Shown here: positions 51,387-59,295 of the stretch, piece after piece | Layout of the letters: the number at the start of each line of letters is the position of its first letter | Numbering within the stretch: position 1 is the first letter of the stretch | NCBI GenBank assembly: GCA_902774245.1 | Contig: CACYHQ010000001.1 | Span: 100,654 to 164,653 of the forward strand | Origin: an uncultured bacterium | Lineage (GTDB): Bacteria > Verrucomicrobiota > Lentisphaeria > Victivallales > UBA1829 | Reading direction: 5' to 3' | DNA length: 64,000 bases | Notes under the pieces: generated by a model | Seen by the model: only the letters and a program-made list of their open reading frames with translations | Database searches by the model: none | Told to the model about the DNA's origin: nothing | Position numbers and translations under genes: made by a program

Positions 51387-51559
51387 GCGGAAACGGAAAG
51401 GATTTACCAGTTTTTTGAGCAAGAAAGGCGGAAACGGGAAGCGATGCGCACAAAAAGACGGCTTCTGTCCGGCGTGACTGGACCGGTCCGGACAAACAAT
51501 CAGCACGTCACCAGCATCAATTTACAATCATTTGTTTTCGTTTTTCTCCGGTTCCGGGC
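51387..51559. other. Gap between divergent GH9 and NapH-like genes
   Basis: No gene seen. It holds a perfect 10-base palindrome GGACCGGTCC near 51480. The promoters at 51358-51386 and 51560-51588 bound it. Confidence 0.5.
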
Positions 51560-51588
51560 TTGATTTCGCGCGCATGCGGGTGTATATT
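51560..51588 (+). promoter_or_regulatory. Promoter of the NapH-like gene
   Basis: TTGATT at 51560-51565, 17-base spacer, TATATT at 51583-51588, with TG directly before the -10. Confidence 0.75.
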
Positions 51589-51627
51589 CAAGCGACAAAA
51601 CAGCAGGCACTTTGTTTTTGAGGCGAA

Positions 51628-52314
51628 ATGAACATGGTGAAAAAGAAACCGTTCCCCGTGAAACGCGCCGTCGCGGCGCTGATGTTTGCGATTATTCTGG
51701 CGCTGGGCTGGCGCTACCCCCTCCTCGCATACTGCATGTTTCTCAACGTGGCGGTGGGTATCTACGGCGCGCTGCGACACGGCGGACGGCACGGATGCGG
51801 CACGTTCTGCCCGCGCGGCGCGTTCTACTCGTTCCTGCCCGACACAGGGCGGAAGCTCCCCGCCGGACTCCTGGCGCGCAGGACATCCATCATCGTCATG
51901 GTCGTGATGCTCCTCGGACTGGCGTTCTGGCTCCGTCCGAATTCGATCCGCGCCTGGGGAATGCTATTCTACATCATGATCGCGATCACGACGACGGTCG
52001 GCCTCATCGGCTGGCTGGTCTTCAACCGGTACTTCTGGTGTTCGATCTGCCCGATGGGAAAGATCTACAAGACGATCCGCCCGTGCCGGAGCGGCATCCG
52101 CGTCGCCGACTCGTGCGTGAAGTGCGGACTCTGCGCGAAAGCCTGCCCGTTCGGGTTCTTCCCGCCCGAAGCCGCAAAGGACGGCCTCTTCCGCGACCCA
52201 GACTGCATGCACTGCCGCCGCTGCATCGAACGGTGTCCCAAGCACGCGCTCGCCATGGAGAGTCCAGTCCGGGAAGCCGGAAAAACGAGCACGGATGAAC
52301 CGAAAGCGAACTGA
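51628..52314 (+). CDS. NapH-like 4Fe-4S membrane protein
   Basis: A 228-residue protein with about four membrane segments. CGTFCPRGAFYSF and CSICPMGKIYK are the paired cysteine motifs of the NapH/CcoG/NosR membrane ferredoxin group. Two [4Fe-4S] sets follow at the C-terminus (CVKCGLCAKACPFG and CMHCRRCIERCPKH). It should pass electrons between quinols and an unknown partner. It is a small relative of the polyferredoxin at 30807-32603. The ATG at 51628 follows GAGG. A shadow frame starting at 51612 has no such features. The next gene starts two bases after the stop. Confidence 0.9.
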   Translation: MNMVKKKPFPVKRAVAALMFAIILALGWRYPLLAYCMFLNVAVGIYGALRHGGRHGCGTFCPRGAFYSFLPDTGRKLPAGLLARRTSIIVMVVMLLGLAFWLRPNSIRAWGMLFYIMIAITTTVGLIGWLVFNRYFWCSICPMGKIYKTIRPCRSGIRVADSCVKCGLCAKACPFGFFPPEAAKDGLFRDPDCMHCRRCIERCPKHALAMESPVREAGKTSTDEPKAN

Positions 52315-52316
52315 CC

Positions 52317-53078
52317 ATGGCGGAACCCGGGCAGGACAAAAAACGCAGGATCAAGTTCAAATGCAAGCTCACGCGCTACGGCCTCTTCATCGACATCGGC
52401 CGAAACGCTTCCGATTTCCATATTTGCCGGACAATCCTCGCAAGAATGAACCAAGTGCGCAAGCCCGGAGAAACGAAACGCCTGACGCCGCGAGAGTATC
52501 GGCGCCGGGAAATGAAGCCGAAAGCAACGGACATCATCTGTTGTCTCACCGGATTTTTGGCGATCGTTCTGCTCGCCGCATTCATGATTCTGCCGAGGTG
52601 GATCCCGCGCGAAAATCCCGAAGGCGTTTACAATGCGCGGATCTGGCTTGCGGACTGCCTTTGCGGCGATGGGAGGGCATTCCTTGTCGTCACAAATCAT
52701 TGCACATGCCAGACAGTCTGGACTCATCCCGGTGATGGCTTCATAAATACGGAGGGGACTTGGAAAAACGGATCGGATGACCATTCGTTTTCTTTTGAGT
52801 TCGAGGATGATACAGGAAAGTCCCTTTCCTATCAGGCGAAATGTTATTGGGGCGGGTTGGAATGGACGGTCGAAACCGATAAAACCAAACGTTCTTTCTG
52901 GTTTCCGAGGCTGATATCCGGGGTATATTGCGATTATTACAACAAGTCTTTCTGGCTGATCGGAGTTATGATCGCCGGCATCATTATGATCGTAACAGGC
53001 ATCATAGACGCATTATTAAACATCCAAAAGACGGACAAGTTGTTGAAACAGCACATAAAGAACAGGCATAATCTATGA
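52317..53078 (+). CDS. Membrane protein of unknown function
   Basis: A 253-residue protein. The first 65 residues are basic and polar (start at 52317, directly after the previous stop; an internal ATG at codon 65 is an alternative). Two membrane segments lie at about 72-92 and 213-235. They flank a domain presumed to be extracytoplasmic with five cysteines (DCLCGDGRAFLVVTNHCTC) and a beta-rich part (GTWKNGSDDHSFSFEFEDD). I recognise no family. It is probably cotranscribed with the NapH-like gene and may be its partner. Confidence 0.7.
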   Translation: MAEPGQDKKRRIKFKCKLTRYGLFIDIGRNASDFHICRTILARMNQVRKPGETKRLTPREYRRREMKPKATDIICCLTGFLAIVLLAAFMILPRWIPRENPEGVYNARIWLADCLCGDGRAFLVVTNHCTCQTVWTHPGDGFINTEGTWKNGSDDHSFSFEFEDDTGKSLSYQAKCYWGGLEWTVETDKTKRSFWFPRLISGVYCDYYNKSFWLIGVMIAGIIMIVTGIIDALLNIQKTDKLLKQHIKNRHNL

Positions 53079-53105
53079 AAAAAGATAATCCCGACATTTA
53101 TGCTC

Positions 53106-53133
53106 TTGCATTTTGTCCTTTTCGGTGTAAATT
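53106..53133 (+). promoter_or_regulatory. Promoter of the DUF4105 gene
   Basis: TTGCAT at 53106-53111, 16-base spacer, TAAATT at 53128-53133, with TG directly before the -10. Confidence 0.65.
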
Positions 53134-53191
53134 AGCATGATCGGATATTAAGTTTCTAAATCTTTAAATAAGGGCCAGTCGTCGGAATAAA

Positions 53192-54247
53192 ATGAAAAAC
53201 CAGTTGATACGGATCGCGTCCGTCCTGCGTCTCCGCGCCCGGTTCAGAGCGCTCAGGAAATCGTTGTATTGGGTATCGTTTGTGGGTTTGGCGCTCGGTG
53301 TGCCATGGTGCGCCGGAGCACTTTTCCATGCCTTCGACATGCCGGTCTTCTTTGCATGGTTCGGGTTCATCGCGTTGCTTGCATCGCTGGCTGTTGCCCT
53401 GTTTTTCCGCTGGGCGCTGCTGGCGACGGCGCTGATCGAGTTTCTGATCACCGCGGTGTTCTGCCTCATCACTCCGGAAGAACGGTTCCGCCATACCCTT
53501 TGGCAGACTCCCTGGCGACATACGCTGGAGGTGAACAGACTTGACGATGGAAGATACGAGCTTCTCAATGTGCGCGATTTCGTTTATCGCTCCGAAACCG
53601 ATTTCGACGTCCAGTACCGTACCATGACCGTCGACCCGGAGAAAATCTCCTCCATCGACGCTGTTTTTTCGCATTGGGACAATCAGGAGGGCATCGCCCA
53701 TTCCATGCTCGGGATGAACTTCGCGGACGGCGAAACGGTCGTGATCTCGCTGGAAACCCGTCTGCCGGAGGGCGCGGACCAGAACGGCATCGACGGACTT
53801 TACCGGCGCTACGGGCTTGCCATGCTCGCCGGAACGCCGGACGATTTCTACGGGCTGCGTGTCGACCACCGCGGAGAAACGCTCTACGTCTACCGGCTGA
53901 ATATGGATCGACAGGATCTGCACGACACGGTCCTTTCGATCTTCGAACGGGCGGCGGTGCTCCAGCGGAACCCGCAGTTCTACAACACCCTCTCCCGCAA
54001 CTGCACGACCGGACTTCTGCCGATGCTGCCGGGCGCGGTGGACCTGACGAGCGGAGACATCCGCGTGCTCCTGAACGGTTTGGCGGTCCAGCTGCTCTTT
54101 GAGAAAGACATGGTCGTCCGTCGCGAAGGAGAAAGTTTCGGCTCGATCCGGGCACGTTCGCTCGTGCCTGGGCTTTGCTGCGGCAAGAACGCGCCATCCG
54201 CGCATTACGGCGGAGAATCGGAGGCGCGCTGGCTGCGCGAACACTGA
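53192..54247 (+). CDS. DUF4105 (Lnb N-terminal type) membrane protein
   Basis: A 351-residue protein with three N-terminal membrane segments (about 27-110), then a periplasmic DUF4105-like domain with DNQEGIAHSMLGMNFADGE, YGLAMLAGTPDDFYGL and the cysteine-histidine-like FYNTLSRNCTTGLLP. The domain looks like a papain/NlpC-type fold with the Cys in RNCTTG as a likely nucleophile. The family is known from the N-terminal part of lacto-N-biosidase maturation proteins and many Gram-negative surface proteins, but its reaction is not established. It is followed by a lipase-like lipoprotein gene. Confidence 0.82.
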   Translation: MKNQLIRIASVLRLRARFRALRKSLYWVSFVGLALGVPWCAGALFHAFDMPVFFAWFGFIALLASLAVALFFRWALLATALIEFLITAVFCLITPEERFRHTLWQTPWRHTLEVNRLDDGRYELLNVRDFVYRSETDFDVQYRTMTVDPEKISSIDAVFSHWDNQEGIAHSMLGMNFADGETVVISLETRLPEGADQNGIDGLYRRYGLAMLAGTPDDFYGLRVDHRGETLYVYRLNMDRQDLHDTVLSIFERAAVLQRNPQFYNTLSRNCTTGLLPMLPGAVDLTSGDIRVLLNGLAVQLLFEKDMVVRREGESFGSIRARSLVPGLCCGKNAPSAHYGGESEARWLREH

Positions 54248-54327
54248 TCACTCGCCGCATTCCCCCCTGCCCTTCCCACCGCGGTATCCAGGAACGAAAA
54301 CAAACTTAACTTTGAGGAGATACGTAC

Positions 54328-56289
54328 ATGAAAAAGAGTTTCGGACACGGTGACCGTCCCGTTCGTTTCCGCATGAAACAATTCGCATTGCCGGCAATCA
54401 CGGCGGCATGGCTGCTGCTGACTTCATGTTCTTTTATGCAAAGCCGCGAGGTGACGATCTCGCCCGCGTCGGCGTCGGAGATGGAGCAATACTACCAGGA
54501 CGAATCCTTCTCCCGCGAGGGGCTGTCCTTCGAATCCGAAAACTTCCTGCGCGGCAACATGGAGCAGATCGACTACGAAAAGGACCCCGTGGCGGCCCTG
54601 CACAAGCTCAACGAGTATTATGCGATCTCCGACGATCCGAAATTCCTGCGGATCGCGGCCGACCTCTGCCGCTGGGCCGCGCTGGATTCGGGCGACATGG
54701 AATTCGCCATCCGCGGCCATCTTTCCGCGCTCTACTACACGAAAGCGGCGTTTGCCTCCTGGCCGACGGACGACGATGCTCCGGTCAACGATTTCGCCTC
54801 CTTCCGCATGATGCAGATCTACAACGACGCCTGCCGCGGCATCTTCAGCTATCTGAAGGCGCACAAGCTGCTTGCGAACAACGCCTTCAGCCTGCTTGAC
54901 CTGGAGGACCGGCGCTATTTCTTCGAGAAGCCGTTCTATCACCTGTCCGTCCCCGACGACACGATCGAGGACTTCTCCCTCTGCTCCGATTACTCCGTCA
55001 AGGCGCTGATGCAGAAGAACCGCCAGCCCGGCGTCGGCATCCCGCTGGTCGGGTATCTCGCGCCGCAGGAGACGCACAAGATTCTGAAAAGTCCGAGGGG
55101 CCTGACGATCCCGGTGACGCTGATCGTGGAACTCAAGGAAAACGACTCGAACGAGATGGAAGTGAGGCTGGACTATCTGGACACTTCCCTGGAGGAAACA
55201 GCCCCCTCGGAGCTCGCCTTCCTGGCGGAAGACGATGTCCCGCTTGCGCTTGACTTCTCCACCCCGCTCGCATGCTTCCTGGACAGCCTGCCCGACCGCA
55301 ACCTGATCTCCGTCATGCTGGAATCCGACCGGCAGGAGGACAACTCCGGGCTGTTCCTGATCGAACCGTACCATCCGGGCAAGATCCCGGTGCTCTTCAT
55401 CCACGGGCTGATGTCCAGCCCCGACACATGGGTGCAGATGATCAATTCACTGAAAAACGACCCGGTCATACGGAAACGCTACCAGTTCTGGTTCTACTCC
55501 TTCTCCAGCGGCATGCCGATCCTGGCGACCGCCGGCAATCTGCGCCGGATCCTGCTGGCCGCACGGGAAGAACTCGGGACCACCCAGGAAGCGCGCGAGA
55601 ATTTCGATAAGATGGTCCTGATCGGGCACAGCATGGGCGGCCTGGTCTCCCGCACGCTGCTGCAGGACGATCCGCACTACATGGTCGAAACGGTAACGCA
55701 GCGGACATGGGACGAGATCACGGCGTCTCTCTCGGAAGAAGAAATGGACGCGGTCGAGACGTTCGCCGTCCTCCCGCCGCTGCCGTTCGTCAACCGTGTC
55801 GTTTTCATGGCCGTGCCGCATAGAGGTTCCGAAATGGCGAAGTGGTCGCTCGCGCGCTTCGGCTCGCGGCTCGTCAGCCTCCCGAAAACTCTGCAGGAAA
55901 AACTCCCGCTCTTCGCCCGTGTATTCGAAAAAATCAACAAAGAAAAGTATGAGGAGCTTGAACGATTACACCGCGAAAGAGGAGATAAAGACGACCAGCC
56001 TTCCGTCTCCGGACTCTATGACCTCGACCCCGATTCCATCTTCATCCAGGCTCTCGCGGACTCCCCCATGAAAAAAGGGCTCGTCTATCATTCGATCATC
56101 GGTGACCAGGAACGCGCCGATCATCCGGGCGGGACAGACGGCGTGGTGCCGTACTCCAGCAGCCACCTCGACAACGCCGCGAGCGAAGTGATCGTCCATT
56201 CCGGGCACAGCATCCACCGCAGTCCCGCCGCCATGCGGGAACTCCTCCGCATCCTGCGCCTGCACCTGCGGGAACTGGAGGGGAAATGA
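54328..56289 (+). CDS. Alpha/beta-hydrolase lipoprotein (lipase-like)
   Basis: A 653-residue protein. A hydrophobic segment ends in the lipobox LTSC (Cys34), so it is a lipoprotein. The N-terminal 330 residues are a mixed helical and beta region I do not recognise. The C-terminal half is an alpha/beta hydrolase with PVLFIHGLMSSPDTW (oxyanion region), the nucleophile Ser435 in GHSMGG and a late HSGHSIHRSP that supplies the histidine. It resembles triacylglycerol lipases or PGAP1-like esterases. The ATG at 54328 has a GGAG site. A second ATG at 54373 would give a shorter signal peptide. It likely acts in the periplasm or on the cell surface. Confidence 0.85.
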   Translation: MKKSFGHGDRPVRFRMKQFALPAITAAWLLLTSCSFMQSREVTISPASASEMEQYYQDESFSREGLSFESENFLRGNMEQIDYEKDPVAALHKLNEYYAISDDPKFLRIAADLCRWAALDSGDMEFAIRGHLSALYYTKAAFASWPTDDDAPVNDFASFRMMQIYNDACRGIFSYLKAHKLLANNAFSLLDLEDRRYFFEKPFYHLSVPDDTIEDFSLCSDYSVKALMQKNRQPGVGIPLVGYLAPQETHKILKSPRGLTIPVTLIVELKENDSNEMEVRLDYLDTSLEETAPSELAFLAEDDVPLALDFSTPLACFLDSLPDRNLISVMLESDRQEDNSGLFLIEPYHPGKIPVLFIHGLMSSPDTWVQMINSLKNDPVIRKRYQFWFYSFSSGMPILATAGNLRRILLAAREELGTTQEARENFDKMVLIGHSMGGLVSRTLLQDDPHYMVETVTQRTWDEITASLSEEEMDAVETFAVLPPLPFVNRVVFMAVPHRGSEMAKWSLARFGSRLVSLPKTLQEKLPLFARVFEKINKEKYEELERLHRERGDKDDQPSVSGLYDLDPDSIFIQALADSPMKKGLVYHSIIGDQERADHPGGTDGVVPYSSSHLDNAASEVIVHSGHSIHRSPAAMRELLRILRLHLRELEGK

Positions 56290-56355
56290 CCGGATTCCGG
56301 CCATTCTCTTTGCGGAAACTACAAGACCGTACTGAAGAAAGACAGGAAACAGAAG

Positions 56356-58281
56356 ATGAAAATGTTTGAATCAGGATCAGGCTTCGCGGCAGCATCTTTC
56401 CTTTCCGCCGCGCTTTTGCTCCTGCCGCTTCTTGTGTCCTCGTGTTCCGATGAACCGTTGCCGGACAGCCCAGGCAAACCCGACCGAGACCGCCCGGAAT
56501 CATCCGTCTCCCAGCCTGTTCAGTCCGCCGCGCACGCCGGGGAAATTGAGCAGCCCCTGCCCCGGACGCAGACACCCGCCGAGGATGCTGCATCGAACGG
56601 GGCAACGGTGGTCTTCCCCGCCAATGCGGCCGGAGAACGGATCAACCGGTATTACGGCAAGGAAAGCGTTTACAGCGACGGGAAATCCACGCCGGATAGC
56701 GTGGCGCTTCTGCACATCCCCGACACCGACATCGTGGATTACGTCGTCCCCGAGGGATACACCGCGATCTCCTCCGAGGTGTTCAAAAACTGCAAAAAAC
56801 TGGAATCCATCACGATCCCCGACTCTGTCAAAACGATCGAGGGGGGGGCGTTCAACGAACACAAAACGCTGAAACGGGTCTCGCTTCCGGCCGACATTTC
56901 CATCGGGGGCAGAGCGTTCTACCATTGCGAGTCGCTGGAAAGCGTCACGGTCAGGAAAGACTCCGAAGGCAAATCCGCCCCGGAAAACGCCGAAATCGGG
57001 GATGAGGCGTTCGCGGAATGCCGCAAACTGACGCACATGGAAGTCCCCGACGGCGTGAAGACAATCGGTGTGAGGGCGTTTGACTTGTGCCAGACCATGA
57101 AAACGATCGAAATCCCGGACAGCGTGGAGAAGATCGAATGGTGCGCATTCAACCATTGCAATGCGCTGGAGGAGGTTACGCTGTCCGCCAATCATCCGGT
57201 CTCCATCGGGCACAATGCGTTCCGCTACTGTTACGCCCTCAGGCATTTCAGGTTTCCGCCCGGCGTGACACAGATCGAGGAATCGGTTTTTGCCGCCTCG
57301 GGATTGCAGAGCGTCGAACTTTGCGATGGGATGAAAGCAATCGGAGAAGATGCGTTCAGTGGGTGCAGGAAACTGCGTGAGATCAATCTCCCGGACACTC
57401 TGGAAACGATCGGATATGGCGCGTTCCGCGACTGCAATTCTCTGAATATCCCGTCCATGCCTGCAAACATGAAAAAAATAGGAAACGAAGCGTTCCTGAA
57501 AACAGATGAGCTGCCATTGGAGTCTTTGGTAAAGATTGTTTTAGAATCGGACACAGGCGGATCGCCGCTGTCCCCGAACCCGAACCGGCCCGAAACCGTC
57601 CTTCCTGATCGGATCGAAACATTCGCCCCGGCGTTTGACCTTTCCCAAAGAAAACTCGCTTTTTCCCCCGGAAATACACGCTACCATTTTACGGAGGAAG
57701 GCGTCCTGATCGACAACGAAACGAAGACGCTGCTCCGGGCGCCCCTGCTGCTTGATGGGCATTATACGATCCCGGACGGCATCCGGGCGATCGGCCCCTG
57801 GGCGTTCCGCGGATGCCGCATAAGGAGCGTCACGATTCCGGCGAGCGTGACAAGCATCGGAGCGGGAGCTTTTTCCAAAACCTGCCTTGAAGAGGTCTCG
57901 ATTCCGGCGAGCGTGACGGAGTTCAGAGAAGAAGAGCTGGTCTCCGGCCTGACGATACCCCGCCAGTATGTGCTTGACAACCAAAATATCCCTCTTCTGG
58001 ATTTTGAGCAGGGAGTATTCGCATACTGTCCGGCTCTGAAACGCGTGACTCTGCCGGAAACGATGAAGACGATCCCGACCGCCATGTTCAGTAATTGCGG
58101 ATCGCTGGAGGAGATCACCCTTCCCGACGGGCTCGCCGGGATCGGGCGATGCGCGTTCATGAGCAGCGGCCTGAAGGAGATCGTGATCCCCGAAAGCACA
58201 AAAACCATCGCGAAGAACGCGTTTTACGGCGCCCCGTGCGCGCAGAAAGTCCAGAATCAGTACAAACATCTTATGGAGTGA
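56356..58281 (+). CDS. BspA-like leucine-rich repeat (LRR_5) lipoprotein
   Basis: A 641-residue lipoprotein (lipobox VSSC, Cys30) with a low-complexity Pro/Glu/Arg-rich segment. It has about a dozen LRR_5 repeats of the BspA type, with the recurring pattern ESITIPDSVKTIEGGAF (CxxLxxIxIPxxVxxIGxxAF). LRR_5 proteins are cell-surface proteins in gut and oral anaerobes and bind host or bacterial ligands. The repeats stop at about residue 395 and resume from about 470, separated by a region without repeats. No enzymatic domain is seen. Confidence 0.9.
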   Translation: MKMFESGSGFAAASFLSAALLLLPLLVSSCSDEPLPDSPGKPDRDRPESSVSQPVQSAAHAGEIEQPLPRTQTPAEDAASNGATVVFPANAAGERINRYYGKESVYSDGKSTPDSVALLHIPDTDIVDYVVPEGYTAISSEVFKNCKKLESITIPDSVKTIEGGAFNEHKTLKRVSLPADISIGGRAFYHCESLESVTVRKDSEGKSAPENAEIGDEAFAECRKLTHMEVPDGVKTIGVRAFDLCQTMKTIEIPDSVEKIEWCAFNHCNALEEVTLSANHPVSIGHNAFRYCYALRHFRFPPGVTQIEESVFAASGLQSVELCDGMKAIGEDAFSGCRKLREINLPDTLETIGYGAFRDCNSLNIPSMPANMKKIGNEAFLKTDELPLESLVKIVLESDTGGSPLSPNPNRPETVLPDRIETFAPAFDLSQRKLAFSPGNTRYHFTEEGVLIDNETKTLLRAPLLLDGHYTIPDGIRAIGPWAFRGCRIRSVTIPASVTSIGAGAFSKTCLEEVSIPASVTEFREEELVSGLTIPRQYVLDNQNIPLLDFEQGVFAYCPALKRVTLPETMKTIPTAMFSNCGSLEEITLPDGLAGIGRCAFMSSGLKEIVIPESTKTIAKNAFYGAPCAQKVQNQYKHLME

Positions 58282-58284
58282 CCC

Positions 58285-58602
58285 GTGCCGTCCAGCAGAG
58301 AATACCTGACATTTGTCCTGGATCAGCTTTCCGGGCTGAAGGATGTCTCCCACCGCGCGATGATGGGCGAATATCTCCTGTATGTCCGCGGACGGGTGGT
58401 CGTCGGCGGTATCTACGACGACCGCCTGCTCGTCAAGCCGACGCCCGCCGCGCTGGCGCTCCTGCCGGACGCGCCCCGCGAACTGCCCTACCCCGGCGCG
58501 AAGGAAATGCTCCTGGTCGAGGACGTGGACAACGGCGATTTCCTCCGCGAACTGTTTCGCGCCATGGGGAACGAACCGGAAACGAAGAAAACAGGAAAGT
58601 GA
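58285..58602 (+). CDS. TfoX N-terminal domain protein
   Basis: A 105-residue protein with the TfoX_N domain (SSREYLTFVLDQLSGLKDV, RAMMGEYLLYVRGRVVVGGIYDDRLLVKPT). Small stand-alone versions are common in bacteria. The full-length TfoX/Sxy regulates competence, but no such role is shown for single domains. GTG start at 58285, three bases after the LRR gene stop, so the two are probably cotranscribed. The next start follows 6 bases later. Confidence 0.85.
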   Translation: MPSSREYLTFVLDQLSGLKDVSHRAMMGEYLLYVRGRVVVGGIYDDRLLVKPTPAALALLPDAPRELPYPGAKEMLLVEDVDNGDFLRELFRAMGNEPETKKTGK

Positions 58603-58608
58603 ACACAA

Positions 58609-59214
58609 ATGAGCACGATTGAAACCGAACGGCTTGTCCTGCGTCCGTTCCGCGAAAGCGACGCGTCGGACGTCCTGGAATACCGGAGCGGTCCGCTGCC
58701 GCACTGTTTCGCCAGCCTGAAGCTCGATTCGCCCGAAGAGGCGCGGGCGGAAATGCTGAAACGCGGCGCCGATACCGAATACTGTTTCGCCATCGTGCTG
58801 AAGGAATCCGGCAAGGTGATCGGGGAGATCGACGCCGAGCCGTCGACTTATGAGCCGCCCGGACTGCGCTCGAAGAAAACGGCACCGCTGCCGCCACCGG
58901 ACACCTACAGTCCGTGCTGGATGCTGAACGCCGCATACCAGGGCAGTGGCTACGCATACGAGGCGGCGTACGCGTTCTTCGATTATCTTTTCACGCGGAA
59001 GGGCGTGCGCCGCATTTTCGCCTATGTGGACGACTATAACGCGCGCAGTCAGCATCTCTGCGAAAAGCTCGGGATGCGCAATGAAGGACTGTTCACGGAG
59101 TACGTTTCTTTCGTCAGGGACGCAGAAGGGAATCCCGTCTACGAAAACACATTCCAGTACGCTATCCTGAAAAAAGAATGGATGAACCGCCTCAACAGCA
59201 AAACACGAACCTGA
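58609..59214 (+). CDS. GNAT family N-acetyltransferase (RimJ/RimL type)
   Basis: A 201-residue GNAT with the N-terminal IETERLVLRPFRESDASDV strand and helix, the acetyl-CoA loop region around NAAYQGSGYAYEAA (motif A), and a C-terminal NARSQHLCEKLGMRNEGLF. The layout matches RimJ/RimL-like enzymes that acetylate protein N-termini or small amines. The substrate is unknown. It starts six bases after the TfoX-N gene and belongs to the same transcript. Confidence 0.88.
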   Translation: MSTIETERLVLRPFRESDASDVLEYRSGPLPHCFASLKLDSPEEARAEMLKRGADTEYCFAIVLKESGKVIGEIDAEPSTYEPPGLRSKKTAPLPPPDTYSPCWMLNAAYQGSGYAYEAAYAFFDYLFTRKGVRRIFAYVDDYNARSQHLCEKLGMRNEGLFTEYVSFVRDAEGNPVYENTFQYAILKKEWMNRLNSKTRT

Positions 59215-59295
59215 TCCGCCCTGCCGCACCGGCGGAGAACCAATATCAAACCAACATAAAACACCGCAGCCCATGCAAGAAGGAGGACTGACACC

